Shown one piece after another: positions 8,024 through 23,096 of a DNA stretch of 40,854 nucleotides. This DNA comes from Gemmatimonadales bacterium. GTDB taxonomy: Bacteria; Gemmatimonadota; Gemmatimonadetes; Gemmatimonadales; GWC2-71-9. Within the stretch, counting starts at the first letter, position 1. Each line of letters opens with the position of its first letter. The notes under the pieces were generated by a model. That model had not been told where the DNA came from and made no database searches. It saw nothing but the letters and a program-made list of their open reading frames with translations. Where the stretch lies: positions 1 through 40,854 of the forward strand of contig JACDHV010000004.1 of the NCBI GenBank assembly GCA_013820855.1. Reading direction: 5' to 3'. The position numbers and the translations under genes were made by a program.

Positions 8024-8407
8024 TCACTCCTCCTTCTTTCGGCGAATGCGGAACGCATCCGAGAAGGCCCGGACGTTCTCGATGGGCTTGGACGCGATGA
8101 GCGTGACCACCGCGACGCGGCGCTCCCGATAGGTATGGTCGAGCCGGGTGACCGTGTCGTGGAGATCGGCCGTGCGGGGCGCGTACTGGTAGCAGCCGGG
8201 CTCGCGCTCGCGGAGCAAACCCTGGCCCAGCAGCATCGCCAGCCGCCGCACCACCGAGGAGGGGTGGCTGTACACGGCGGTGGCGACCTCCTCGGAAGTC
8301 CAGCCCCGCTCGGGGGCGCGCCAGAGGAGAAGCAGCACCTCGAGCTGCTCGACCGAGTCGACGTGCTGGTGCAGGAAGGTGCGGACGTCCTCGGGAAGCC
8401 CGTTCAC
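8024..8407 (-). CDS. Winged-helix DNA-binding-like protein
   Basis: A 127-residue protein starting at GTG. Residues 15-75 (DSVEQLEVLLLLWRAPERGWTSEEVA, then HPSSVVRRLAMLLGQGLL and REREPGCYQYAP) read as a MarR/Rrf2-like winged helix with a recognition helix and wing. The C-terminus has YRERRVAVVTLIASKP and a terminal basic FRIRRKKEE, a tail I associate with small regulators placed beside DUF5985 pairs. It begins 13 bases after the REC-kinase stop and ends one base before the first small membrane gene. Likely a transcription factor or a winged-helix adaptor; no ligand-binding domain is present. Confidence 0.7.
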   Translation of the reverse strand: MNGLPEDVRTFLHQHVDSVEQLEVLLLLWRAPERGWTSEEVATAVYSHPSSVVRRLAMLLGQGLLREREPGCYQYAPRTADLHDTVTRLDHTYRERRVAVVTLIASKPIENVRAFSDAFRIRRKKEE

Positions 8408-8420
8408 CGGCCGGACGCCC

Positions 8421-9649
8421 TCACGCGCGGGCCCGACCCAGCGTAAAGGAGAACGTGGCGCCCTGCCCCACCAGGCCTTCGGCCCAGACCCGCCCCCCGA
8501 GGCGGTGGATGATCCGCTGCACCGTGGCGAGGCCGATGCCCGTGCCGGGGAACTCGCTCGCCAGATGCAGCCGCTGAAACGGCCCGAAGAGGCGGTCCGC
8601 GTAGGCCATGTCGAAGCCAGCCCCGTTGTCTCTCACGTAGTAGGTAGGGTCACCGCCGACCACGGCCATCCCGAATTCGATGCGGGTGGCGGGGACCCGG
8701 GCGGTGAACTTCCAGGCGTTCTCCAGCAGGTTCGTGAGCGCGACGCGGAGCAGCCGCCCGTCACCCACCGCCGTGACGCCGGGCCGCACCCGAGCCTCGA
8801 CCACGCGCGCGGGCTCGCTCTCGCGCAGCCGGTCCAGGATGGCGGTGGCCAGCGCGCTCAGGTCCACGTCCTGCTGGCGCAGCTCGGCCCGGCTCACCTT
8901 CGACAGGTGGAGGACGTCGTCGATCAGCTGCAGCATCAGCCGGCTCGCCTCCTGAATGCGATCCACGAACCGCCGCCCGTCGGCATCCATGCGCTCTCCC
9001 TGGCTCTCGAGCAGCGCCCGGCCGAAGGCCTCGATCCGCCGGAGCGGCGCCCGCAGGTCGTGGGAGACGGCGTAGCTGAAGCTCTCCAGCTCCTTGTTCT
9101 TGTGCTCGAGGTCCCGGACCAGCTCGGCGCGAGTCTCCGCCAGCTCGCGGGCCGCCTGCTCGCCCTCGCGAAGCTGCTCCGCCTGCCGCCGCAGCAGCTC
9201 GCTCTTCTTCGCCAGCTCGACGAAGACCGAGACCTTCGACCGGACGAACTCCGGCACCACCGGCTTGACCAGGTAGTCCACCGCCCCGACCGCGTAGCCC
9301 CGGACGGCCTCGGTATGGGTCTTGTCCGCGGCCGTCAGGAAGATGATCGGCGTGTCGCGGCTCTTGTCGCGGTCCCGGATCAGCGCCGCGGTCTCGAAGC
9401 CGTCCATGTCGGGCATCTTCACGTCCAGCAGGATCACGGCGAAGTCGTCGGTGAGCAGCCGCTTCAACGCCTCCCGGCCGGACTCCGCCCTGACGAGGTT
9501 CTGGTCCAGTCCCTGGAGCATGGCCTCGAGCGCCAGCAGGTTTGCGGGCTGGTCGTCCACCAGCAGGACGTTGACCCGCTCCGGCGGCGCCTCGCCGTCA
9601 GGGCCAAGGCGGGCCCCGCCGCGGGGCAGTGGAAGGTCCACCGGGCCGG

Positions 9650-9665
<16 letters not shown>
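8421..9665 (-). CDS. Response-regulator/histidine-kinase fusion (REC-HisKA-HATPase)
   Basis: A 414-residue protein. The N-terminal receiver domain (about residues 30-150) has [14 protein letters not shown], phospho-acceptor Asp in [14 protein letters not shown] and VDYLVKPV with the conserved Lys. A coiled coil ([17 protein letters not shown] onward) leads to HisKA with [18 protein letters not shown], then the ATPase domain with N box [18 protein letters not shown] and [10 protein letters not shown]. No membrane helix is present, so it is cytoplasmic and receives phosphate or signals from another protein. The ATG at 9665 overlaps the end of the poly-HAMP kinase gene by 16 bases, making that kinase the obvious partner. 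An upstream in-frame extension is rejected because it runs deep into the kinase gene. Confidence 0.88.
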
Positions 9666-15502
<5,837 letters not shown>

Positions 15503-15628
15503 GGGGGCTCCGGAAGTTCGGGACTGCTGGTACGGGTGGATAACCTGCAACAGTGGGTGGGCCGGGCGCCCGGCCTCCGTGACCACGGTCACATGCCTCT
15601 GGCAGGGCAGGTGCCGCCGGGCTACTGC

Positions 15629-15650
15629 TTGACTTCGAATATATTGGTGG
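15629..15650. promoter_or_regulatory. AT-rich divergent promoter candidate
   Basis: In a very GC-rich background, TTGACTTCGAATATATTGG stands out between the poly-HAMP kinase and the divergent PAS hybrid kinase. AATATATT is self-complementary and offers a TATATT -10-like hexamer on both strands, suggesting that the two kinase arms share a promoter region. No good -35 pairs at 17 bases on either strand, so the call is tentative. Confidence 0.33.
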
Positions 15651-15661
15651 CACACTACGGC

Positions 15662-18058
15662 GTGCTACCAACCGGACATACTCAGGTGCGGGAGGCGCCG
15701 CTGGGCGCCTCCGACGGGGCCGGCCCGCGTGCCGAAGCCGAACGCCTCCGTATCCTCATCCTCGAGGATGTCCCGATGGATGCGGAGCTCGTGGAGTACG
15801 AGCTCCAGCGGGCTCGAATTCCCTTCGTCGCCCGCCGGGTGGACACCCGCGAATCCTTCCTCCGCGAGCTCGTCGAGTTCGCCCCCGACCTGATTCTCTC
15901 GGACTACACGCTTCCCCGCTTCGACGGCATGACCGCGCTCGCGCTCGCACGGCAGGTCGCACCAGCGGTGCCGTTCCTGATCGTCACCGGCTCGGTGAAC
16001 GAGGAGACCGCGGTGGGCTGCATGAAGGCGGGCGCCGCCGACTATCTGCTCAAGAGCAACCTCGCGCGGATCGGCCCCGCGATCGAGGGGGCGCTGGCGC
16101 GGATCCGCGCGCGGGAGGAGAAGGCCAGAGCGCAGGAGGCGCTCCGTCGCTCCGAGGCGAACCTGCGCGCCATCTTCAACAACAGCCTCCAGGCGTTCGT
16201 CCTGATCGACCCCGACGGCACCATCCAGGCGCTCAACCCCACCGCGGTCGAGTGGAGCACCCGGCTGCTGGCCCGCCCGCTCCAGGAGGGCGCGCAGGTG
16301 GCCGACTTCGTCCCCGAGGCGGCGGAAGCGTTCCGGGCGGCACTGTCCGGCGAGGCGCGCAACGTCGAGCGCCACCTCCAGGATGTGGACGGCGCCGAGC
16401 TCTGGTTCGAGACCACCCATGCGCCGGTGGTGGACGACGAAGGATCGGTCATCGGGGTCTGCCTGAACGCCCGCGACATCAGCACGCGGAAACAGGCCGA
16501 GCGGGCGCTGCGGGAGAGCGAGGAGCGCTACCGCGACCTCTTCGACAACGCGAGCGACCTGGTCTGTGCCACCGATCCCGAGGGGCGCTTCCACTACGTG
16601 AACAGCGCCTGGCATCACGCGATCGGACTGTCGGATGTAGAGCTGTCGCGCCGCGGGTTCCTCGACGTGGTCCACCCCGACAGCCGGGCCCGCTACCGGG
16701 AGGTGGTGCAGCAGGCCCTCGCGGGCGAGACGCTCACCCGCGTGGAGCTGGTCCTGGTCACCAGCACCGACGCGACGATCACGGTGGAGGGGAATCTCAG
16801 CTGCACCTTCCGGAACGGCGGACCGCTGATCCTGCGGGGAATCTACCGCGATGTCACCGAGCGGAAGCGGGTCGAGGACCAGCTCCGGCGCGCGGAGCGG
16901 ATGCAGGCGGCCGGCCGCCTCGCCGGCGGCATGGCGCACGAGGTCAACAACATGATGACCGGGGTGATCGGCTTCAGCGAGTTTCTGCTGCGCAGCTTCG
17001 CGGAGGAGGACCCCCGCCGGGGCGAGGTCGAGGAGATCATGCGCGCGGGCACCCGGGCGTCCGACGTGACCCGGCAGCTTCTGGCGTTCACCCGCCAGCA
17101 GCTGCTCCATCCCGAGGTGCTCGACGTCAACGGCGTGGTGGGCGGACTCGAGAAGATGCTGCGCCGCTCCCTCGGCGAGGATCACGTGCTCGAGCTCGCG
17201 CTCTCCGCGGACGCGGGGGAGATCCGCGCCGACCGCGGACAGCTCGAGCAGGTGCTCATCAACCTCATCCTGAACGCGCGCGACGCCATGCGCCCGCACG
17301 GCCGGGTCACGGTCGCCACCGGCCGCGCCATGCTCGACGAGGTCTATGCCCAGTCCCACGCCGGCATCGGGATTCCCCCCGGCGAGTACGTGCTCCTCTC
17401 GGTCTCCGACACGGGGATCGGGATGGCGCGGGAGACCCAGGCCCGCATCTTCGAGCCGTTCTTCACCACCAAGCCGGTCGGCCAGGGCACGGGACTCGGA
17501 CTGTCCACCGTGTACGGCATCGTGAAGCAGAGCGACGGCTTCGTCTGGTGCTACACCGAGCCGGGGCACGGGAGCACCTTCAAGATCTATCTGCCCCGGT
17601 CGCTCGACGGGGCCGCGCCGGTCGTGCCTGCCGGCCCGGCGGGCGAGCTCCGCGGCGGCACGGAGACCATTCTCGTCGTCGAGGACGAAGACGTGGTCCG
17701 GGCGCTCGCGTGCCGCGGGCTGCGAGAGCGGGGCTATACCGTGCTCGAGGCGCGGCACGGCCGCGAGGCGCTGGACCGACTGGCGGAGTGCCGCCACCCC
17801 ATCGGCCTCGTCATCTCCGACGTGGTGATGCCAGAGCTGGGTGGCCGCGAGCTGGGATCGCAACTGGCGGTGCTCCAGCCGGAGCTGCCGATCCTGTTCA
17901 TGTCGGGGTATACGGGAGAGGACGTGATCCAGCGGGGGCTGCTCGACCCGGGGGTACCCTACCAGCAGAAGCCGTTTACGCCCGAAGGACTGGCGCGCAA
18001 GGTCCGCGAGATGCTCGACGGCAGACCCGCGCCCGGCCGCCGCGCCGAGCCCGCCTAG
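15662..18058 (+). CDS. Hybrid histidine kinase REC-PAS-PAS-HisKA-HATPase-REC
   Basis: About 798 residues. An N-terminal receiver ([20 protein letters not shown]; Asp in [19 protein letters not shown]) is followed by two PAS domains ([21 protein letters not shown] and [19 protein letters not shown]), each ending in a PAC-like RDI/RDVTERK. HisKA has [19 protein letters not shown], the ATPase has [10 protein letters not shown] and [13 protein letters not shown], and a C-terminal receiver has [13 protein letters not shown] and [10 protein letters not shown]. No membrane helix, so cytoplasmic. Start uncertain: GTG 15662 or GTG 15686, neither with a clear ribosome site. The 2809-residue track ORF is this gene preceded by antisense of the poly-HAMP gene. 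Confidence 0.9.
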   Translation: MLPTGHTQVREAPLGASDGAGPRAEAERLRILILEDVPMDAELVEYELQRARIPFVARRVDTRESFLRELVEFAPDLILSDYTLPRFDGMTALALARQVAPAVPFLIVTGSVNEETAVGCMKAGAADYLLKSNLARIGPAIEGALARIRAREEKARAQEALRRSEANLRAIFNNSLQAFVLIDPDGTIQALNPTAVEWSTRLLARPLQEGAQVADFVPEAAEAFRAALSGEARNVERHLQDVDGAELWFETTHAPVVDDEGSVIGVCLNARDISTRKQAERALRESEERYRDLFDNASDLVCATDPEGRFHYVNSAWHHAIGLSDVELSRRGFLDVVHPDSRARYREVVQQALAGETLTRVELVLVTSTDATITVEGNLSCTFRNGGPLILRGIYRDVTERKRVEDQLRRAERMQAAGRLAGGMAHEVNNMMTGVIGFSEFLLRSFAEEDPRRGEVEEIMRAGTRASDVTRQLLAFTRQQLLHPEVLDVNGVVGGLEKMLRRSLGEDHVLELALSADAGEIRADRGQLEQVLINLILNARDAMRPHGRVTVATGRAMLDEVYAQSHAGIGIPPGEYVLLSVSDTGIGMARETQARIFEPFFTTKPVGQGTGLGLSTVYGIVKQSDGFVWCYTEPGHGSTFKIYLPRSLDGAAPVVPAGPAGELRGGTETILVVEDEDVVRALACRGLRERGYTVLEARHGREALDRLAECRHPIGLVISDVVMPELGGRELGSQLAVLQPELPILFMSGYTGEDVIQRGLLDPGVPYQQKPFTPEGLARKVREMLDGRPAPGRRAEPA

Positions 18059-18303
18059 GCGATCGCCTCCGTATCCGGCTCGGCCGCGACCTCGTCGCGC
18101 GCGGGACGGAACTCGAGGTGCTCGGCTCGCAGAATCACGAACCCGCGCGTGGTGCCGAGCCGGGTCAGGCGCTCGCCCGCCATGTTGACCATCCGCTGCG
18201 TGACTCCCGGGAAAATCGGCGCCACCTCGTACCACCTGGAGGGGCTGAGCTCGGGATACTTCCGCTGGTGCTCCGACCGCAGACGCGCCTGCACTCCTGG
18301 CAT
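18055..18303 (-). CDS. Small hypothetical protein (82 aa)
   Basis: Eighty-two residues starting MPGVQARLRSEHQRKYPELS, with a central YEVAPIFPGVTQRMVNMAGER and an acidic tail. GAGGAGAG upstream of the ATG supports this start over the longer track ORF. No recognised domain; predicted small, soluble and mainly helical. Its TAG and the TAG of the convergent hybrid kinase share the palindrome CTAG, so the two reading frames overlap by four bases. It lies between the hybrid kinase and the HD-GYP regulator, but on the opposite strand, so a functional link is speculative. Confidence 0.6.
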   Translation of the reverse strand: MPGVQARLRSEHQRKYPELSPSRWYEVAPIFPGVTQRMVNMAGERLTRLGTTRGFVILRAEHLEFRPARDEVAAEPDTEAIA

Positions 18304-18527
18304 CGTCTCTCCTCGCCGGCGAGACGCCGACCGACCGGGGGGATGAATGGCCCATGCGAGTCGGACCAATTTAACGGAAAGATCCCCGTTGCACATGATC
18401 GGCCGCCCCACCGTGCCCCCGACCCCCACGGGCAGACCGGCAGTGGACATTTCCCGTGAAATCGTTTACAGTGCAAGCGATTGGATGTTCGTGGCATCCA
18501 TCGCCCACCTCAAGTACATCGTGAACC

Positions 18528-19586
18528 ATGCCGACAAGTCATCCCGCGCAGCCGGTCGTGGCCGGCTCCGCCAAGTGCCTCGTCGTGGACGACGAGCCCG
18601 GAGTCCGGGGATTCCTCATCCGGATGCTTCAGACCCAGGGCTTCCAGTGCTTCGAGGCGAGTTCCGGCCAGGAGGCGCTCCGGGTCCTCGAACGCATCGG
18701 CGAGCCCCCGCTCATCGTGACCGACATGCGGATGCCGGAGATGGACGGCATCAGCTTCCTCGAGGTCGTCCGGGTCCGCTATCCCGACACCTCGGTGATC
18801 ATGTTGAGCGGCGTGAGCGAGACGACCACCGCGGTGGACTGCCTCCATCGCGGTGCCGCGGATTTCCTGCTGAAGCCGGTGTCGATGAGCGAGCTGCAGG
18901 CCCGGGTCAGCCGCGCCCTGGAAAAGCGGGCCCTGGTGCTCCAGAACCGGGGCTACCAGGAGACGCTGGAGCGGCAGGTACACGAGCAGGCGGTGCGGAT
19001 CCAGGAGCTGTTCCTCCAGGGTGTACAGATGCTGGCCCGGGCGCTCGAGGCCAAGGACGCCTACACCCGCGGACACTCGATCCGGGTGAGCCAGTACGCC
19101 GTGGCCACCGCGTCGCGCCTGGGGTTCTCGGGTGTGTCGCTGGACGGGATCAGGCTGGGCGGGGAGCTGCACGACATCGGCAAGATCGGCACTCGTGAGG
19201 CCGTGCTGCACAAGCCCGGCACGCTCACAGAGGAGGAATTCAGGCAGATCACCGAGCACCCGCTGCTCGGGGAGCGCATGCTGTCGCCGCTGGCGCAGGA
19301 GTCGCCGGACGTCCTCCGCATCGTGCGCTCGCACCACGAGCGGCTCGACGGCCGGGGATTTCCCGACGGGCTGCGCGGGGAAAAAATCCCGATCGAGGCC
19401 CGGATCGTGGCGGTGGCCGACGCATTCGACGCCATGACCACGCGGCGGCCCTATCGTGAGTCTCGGCCCCCGACGGACGCCCTGACGGAGCTTCGTCGGG
19501 TCGCGGGCTCCCAGCTCGATCCCGATGCGGTCGAGGCTTTCGTCGAGGTGTATCCGATCCCGCAGCCCGCCGAGGTCTGCGTGTAG
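18528..19586 (+). CDS. HD-GYP response regulator, RpfG-like c-di-GMP phosphodiesterase
   Basis: A 352-residue protein. The receiver domain (residues 15-135) has KCLVVDDEPGVRGF, Asp in LIVTDMRMPEMDG and FLLKPVSM. A helical linker (LQNRGYQETLERQVHEQAVRIQEL) leads to the HD-GYP domain with KDAYTRGHSIRVSQYA, the metal-binding GELHDIGKIG, EHPLLGERML, HHERLDGRGFPDGL and VADAFDAMTT. The GYP tripeptide is GFP here, a known conservative variant. It likely hydrolyses cyclic di-GMP when phosphorylated. No dedicated kinase follows, so input may come from the neighbouring hybrid kinases. Its stop lies five bases before the end of the convergent DUF58 gene. Confidence 0.88.
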   Translation: MPTSHPAQPVVAGSAKCLVVDDEPGVRGFLIRMLQTQGFQCFEASSGQEALRVLERIGEPPLIVTDMRMPEMDGISFLEVVRVRYPDTSVIMLSGVSETTTAVDCLHRGAADFLLKPVSMSELQARVSRALEKRALVLQNRGYQETLERQVHEQAVRIQELFLQGVQMLARALEAKDAYTRGHSIRVSQYAVATASRLGFSGVSLDGIRLGGELHDIGKIGTREAVLHKPGTLTEEEFRQITEHPLLGERMLSPLAQESPDVLRIVRSHHERLDGRGFPDGLRGEKIPIEARIVAVADAFDAMTTRRPYRESRPPTDALTELRRVAGSQLDPDAVEAFVEVYPIPQPAEVCV

Positions 19587-19591
19587 GGCGG

Positions 19592-20911
19592 CTACAGCAT
19601 GCCCTTGCGCTTCAGCAGATAATATCGCTCTACCAGGGCCGCGCTCGCGCCCGCGGGCAGCACGTCGAGCACCACCACCCCCCGCGAGCGCATCTCACCG
19701 AGCGCCGCCTCGCGCGCGCCGAGCAGCTCCTCCGCGGCGGCGCGCTGGAAGGCCTGCGCCGGCGTGGCCGGGCGCGCCGATGCAAGCGCTTCCATCGCCG
19801 GATCGCGCAGCGTGACCGCGAGCGGGAGATGCCTGGGGCGCAGCGTGGCCGCGTGCGCCACCAGCGCCTCGCTCGCGGTCCGGTCGATCACGTCGGTGAA
19901 CAGCACGGTGAGCGCCCGCTTTCGGCTCCGGGTGGCCAGGTAGCGAAACGCCGCCCGGTAATCCGATTCGATCAGGCGCCCTTCGGCCGCGGCGAGCCCC
20001 TCGAGCACCGCGCGCAGCGAGCGGCGGCCGCGGCCGGGCGGCACATAGCGCTGAATGGTGTCGGCGAACACGAGCAGGCCCACGTTGTCGTCGTGCTCGA
20101 CCGCCGCGTGAGCCAGGTGGAGCGCCGCGGCGACCACCGATTCCAGGCGAGGCACCCCCTCCACCTCCGCGGTGAGCAGCCGTCCAGCGTCCACCACCAG
20201 CATGACGTGCTGTCGCCGCTCGTCCTCGTACTGCCGCGCGATCGGCTTGCCCCGGCGCGCGGTCGCCTTCCAGTCGATCGTCCGGGTGTCGTCGCCGGGT
20301 ACCCATTCGCGCAGCCCCTCGAAGAGCTGCCCCTCGCCGCGGTGGCGCACGCTGCGGAGCCCGGCCTCCCGGCGCCGGATGGCCTGGATCGGCAGCGCGC
20401 GAAGCCATGCGCCGCGGAGGCCGGGGTATACCGTCGCGGTCCACGGGGCCTCGATCCGGCTCTGTCGCCAGGCGAGGCCGAGCGGGCCCAGAATCCGGAT
20501 GTCGAGCGTGCCCCCGACCCCGATGCCCCGTCGCACCGGCTGGAGCTCGAGCTGCTCCTCGACCGCCACCTGGGCCGGCAGCACCAGCCGGCGGAGCGGC
20601 GTGGCGGCGCCGCCGAGCGGCTCGGGCAGGTGCTCCTTCACCTGCAGACGAAGCGGCTGGCGTCCGGCGTGCCGCCAGCGATAGCGGATGACGAAGCGGC
20701 GGCCGAGCGAAAAGGCGACCGGCGCCTCGCGCGTCACCTCGAGCCGGCGGGCGTCGGGTGCGGTGAGCGCGTCGAGCAGGAACGCCGCGAGCCAGGCGGC
20801 ATCGAGCGCCAGCAGAAGGGTGAGCGCCCCCGGCCACCACAGGCCGGCCGGCGCGACCAGCGCCAGCGCCGCGGCCCCCAGCAGCCAGCGACGCGACGGG
20901 ACGACCTTCAC
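19592..20911 (-). CDS. DUF58 / von Willebrand A-like membrane-associated protein
   Basis: A 439-residue protein starting at a GTG that overlaps the MoxR stop (GTGA). Two N-terminal hydrophobic segments (WLLGAAALALVAPAGLWWPG and LTLLLALDAAWLAAFLL) precede a beta-rich region and the DUF58 signature LREWVPGDDTRTIDWKATAR near residue 215. A vWA-like fold follows (HVMLVVDAGRLL). The MIDAS-type DxSxS is replaced by DAGRL, so metal binding may be altered. In MoxR clusters the DUF58 protein is thought to work with the ATPase in complex assembly at the membrane. Last gene of the five-gene operon. Confidence 0.87.
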   Translation of the reverse strand: MKVVPSRRWLLGAAALALVAPAGLWWPGALTLLLALDAAWLAAFLLDALTAPDARRLEVTREAPVAFSLGRRFVIRYRWRHAGRQPLRLQVKEHLPEPLGGAATPLRRLVLPAQVAVEEQLELQPVRRGIGVGGTLDIRILGPLGLAWRQSRIEAPWTATVYPGLRGAWLRALPIQAIRRREAGLRSVRHRGEGQLFEGLREWVPGDDTRTIDWKATARRGKPIARQYEDERRQHVMLVVDAGRLLTAEVEGVPRLESVVAAALHLAHAAVEHDDNVGLLVFADTIQRYVPPGRGRRSLRAVLEGLAAAEGRLIESDYRAAFRYLATRSRKRALTVLFTDVIDRTASEALVAHAATLRPRHLPLAVTLRDPAMEALASARPATPAQAFQRAAAEELLGAREAALGEMRSRGVVVLDVLPAGASAALVERYYLLKRKGML

Positions 20912-21891
20912 CGGGGCGCCTCGATCTTCTCGATGATGCCGCGCAGCGCCGCGTCGGGCGCCACACCCTCGAGCTCCAGCTCCGGCGCGACCGTGACCCG
21001 GTGGCGCAGCACCGCCGGCGCCAGGCTCTTCACGTCGTCCGGAATCGCGTAGGCCCGCCCCTCGAGCAGCGCCGAGGCCTGCGACATCTTGAGCAGCGCG
21101 ACGCTGCCCCGCGGCGAGGCGCCGAGCGTGAGGACAGGCGCGGTGCGGGTCGCCCGGACGATCGCGGCGATGTAGGCCACCAGACTGGGCTCGACCCGCA
21201 CCCGCCGGCACGCGTCACGCAGGCGCGCCACGCCGGCCGCGTCGGCCACCCGGTCCACCCCATAGCTCGCCGGCGCGTCCGCCTCGAACCCGTCCAGCAC
21301 CCGGTTCAGGATACCTTGCTCCACCGGCTCCTCGGGATAGCCCACGATCACCTTCACCAGGAACCGGTCGAGCTCGGCCTCGGGCAGCGGGTAGGTACCC
21401 TCGAACTCGATCGGATTCTGGGTGGCGAACACCGTGAAGCTTTCCGGCAGCTCGTGTGAGACGCCGTCCACCGTGACCCGCCGCTCCTGCATCGCCTCGA
21501 GCAGCGCGGCCTGCGTCTTCGCCGGCGCGCGGTTGATCTCGTCACCCAGCACCAGGTCGCCGAAGATCGGCCCCTGACGGAAGGTGAACGTCCCCGGCCC
21601 CGCGAGCAGGTTGACCCCGGTGATGTCCGACGGCATGAGGTCGGGGGTGAACTGGATCCGCCGAAAGTCGAGGCTCAGCACCTGACTGAGGGCGCGGACG
21701 AGCAGCGTCTTCGCCGTGCCCGGCACTCCCTCGAGCAGGACATGGCCGCGGGCGATCAGGGCGGCCACCGCGTCGCGGACCGCCTCCTCCTGTCCCAGCA
21801 CCACGCGGCCGAGCTGCTCCACGATCGCGCCGGCCTCCTCCGCCGCAAGCACCGCTTCGTCGGCGCCGAGCGGCGCGATCGTGCTGGTCAT
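20908..21891 (-). CDS. MoxR-family AAA+ ATPase
   Basis: A 327-residue ATPase. VVLGQEEAVRDAVAALIARGHVL precedes Walker A GVPGTAKT (about residue 57), followed by RIQFTPDLMPSDITG, Walker B with LVLGDEINRAPAKTQAALLEAM, sensor 1 VFATQNPIEFEGTYPLPEA, and the C-terminal lid GASPRGSVALLKMSQA. This is the canonical MoxR (AAA_3) pattern. These ATPases act as chaperones that mature protein complexes together with DUF58/vWA partners. The start overlaps the DUF4350 stop as ATGA, and the stop is overlapped by the DUF58 GTG, so all three are coupled. Confidence 0.93.
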   Translation of the reverse strand: MTSTIAPLGADEAVLAAEEAGAIVEQLGRVVLGQEEAVRDAVAALIARGHVLLEGVPGTAKTLLVRALSQVLSLDFRRIQFTPDLMPSDITGVNLLAGPGTFTFRQGPIFGDLVLGDEINRAPAKTQAALLEAMQERRVTVDGVSHELPESFTVFATQNPIEFEGTYPLPEAELDRFLVKVIVGYPEEPVEQGILNRVLDGFEADAPASYGVDRVADAAGVARLRDACRRVRVEPSLVAYIAAIVRATRTAPVLTLGASPRGSVALLKMSQASALLEGRAYAIPDDVKSLAPAVLRHRVTVAPELELEGVAPDAALRGIIEKIEAPR

Positions 21892-23096
21892 GATGGCTTC
21901 AGCTCCTCCCAGAGGGTCTCGACGGCGTTGGCGGCCACCAGGACGCTATCGGCGTCCGGTGGCGTACTGGTGATGCGGGTGAGCGACTCGAGCGCCTCTC
22001 GTCCTCGCGCCGTCCGGACCGAGGAGGACAGCCCGTGCAGCCAGGTCTCGAGGTCCGCAGGCGCCGCCCGCCCGGTGCGCGACAGCCGCCGCCGCAGGCC
22101 CTGGATCATCAGACGCACCGCCACGTCGTGTCCCCGCGCGGCCGCGAGCGCCGTGGCGAGGGCCCGCACGTGCTCCATCGGCGATCGGCGGCGGCGCTCG
22201 ATGGCGCTCCGCACCGGACCGAAGCGGACCCCCGACGCGACGAGCGCGAGCACGCCCACCGCGGCGAGCTGCCAGACGAACCATCCCCATGGCGAGCGGG
22301 TGGTCCAGTCGAGCGCCGCACCCGCGAGTGAACCGGCGGCCCGGTAGCCGTGGTGAAACTCGTCCACCACGAGGCGGCGATAGCGCGGCACCACGAGGCC
22401 GATCACGAACCCCCCGGCCGAGGTGTTTCGGAGCGTGCGATTCTGGAAGAGCCGGTCGTCGGCCACGATGGTCACCATCCGCCCATCCGGGTACGTGAGA
22501 CGGAGGGCGACGGGCCGCTCGCGCAGCGTCCGGAGCAGGGTGTCCACCCGGGCGGGCCGCGGCACGTCGCAGGCGACCCTGCGCCCCTCGGAGCCGGCGG
22601 AATCCACGATCCGCGGCGCGGAATGGGCGGTCAGTACGGCCCAGACTCGCGGCGCGGGCAGGTTCTCGGCCTCAGCCGGTGCCTTGGTGGCGGCCCCCTC
22701 GTTCCACTGCCGCAGCGACACTCGATAGCCCAGACAGCGGATCGCGCGGGCCGAGTTGTCTCCCGCGAGCAGGAGATCCACCGGCAATCCGAGCAGATGT
22801 CTGGCTTCCACCGCGCTGAGTGGCGCCGTCGGCCCCAGCACCGCGATCACCTGGTCGCCCGGTGACGTGTCCGGCACCTCGAGCGCGGCCGTGGGCCGCC
22901 GAAAGCGCTCCACCTCGACGCCGAGCCGAGCGAGCGCCTCGGCAAAGGCGCTGGCCCCGCCGGGGCTGGTGAGATAGGTCGAGCGCGGTGACTCGTTCGG
23001 CGCCGCCCGCGTCTGCCTGCTCCCCACGGCGACCACCGCGACGCCGAGCACGAGCAGCAATCCGGCCGCCAGGCCGAGCTCAGCGCGCGGGCGCAT
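21888..23096 (-). CDS. DUF4350-domain membrane protein
   Basis: A 402-residue protein with an N-terminal membrane anchor (LGLAAGLLLVLGVAVVAVGS), then RSTYLTSPGGASAFAEALARLG, the start of a DUF4350 domain, and VIAVLGPTAPLSAVEARHL. A second membrane segment (WFVWQLAAVGVLALVASGVRFG) sits near residue 275, followed by a cytoplasmic helical tail. The product is the expected DUF4350 partner of MoxR/DUF58/DUF4129 clusters and has no known enzymatic activity. It overlaps the upstream DUF4129 gene by 17 bases and the MoxR gene by 4. Confidence 0.82.
   Translation of the reverse strand: MRPRAELGLAAGLLLVLGVAVVAVGSRQTRAAPNESPRSTYLTSPGGASAFAEALARLGVEVERFRRPTAALEVPDTSPGDQVIAVLGPTAPLSAVEARHLLGLPVDLLLAGDNSARAIRCLGYRVSLRQWNEGAATKAPAEAENLPAPRVWAVLTAHSAPRIVDSAGSEGRRVACDVPRPARVDTLLRTLRERPVALRLTYPDGRMVTIVADDRLFQNRTLRNTSAGGFVIGLVVPRYRRLVVDEFHHGYRAAGSLAGAALDWTTRSPWGWFVWQLAAVGVLALVASGVRFGPVRSAIERRRRSPMEHVRALATALAAARGHDVAVRLMIQGLRRRLSRTGRAAPADLETWLHGLSSSVRTARGREALESLTRITSTPPDADSVLVAANAVETLWEELKPS

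Noticed and set aside
18304-18527. Promoter or operator in the gap before the HD-GYP gene
   Set aside because: AATTTAACGG and GAAATCGTTTACAG are AT-rich, but no -35/-10 pair at acceptable spacing could be supported.
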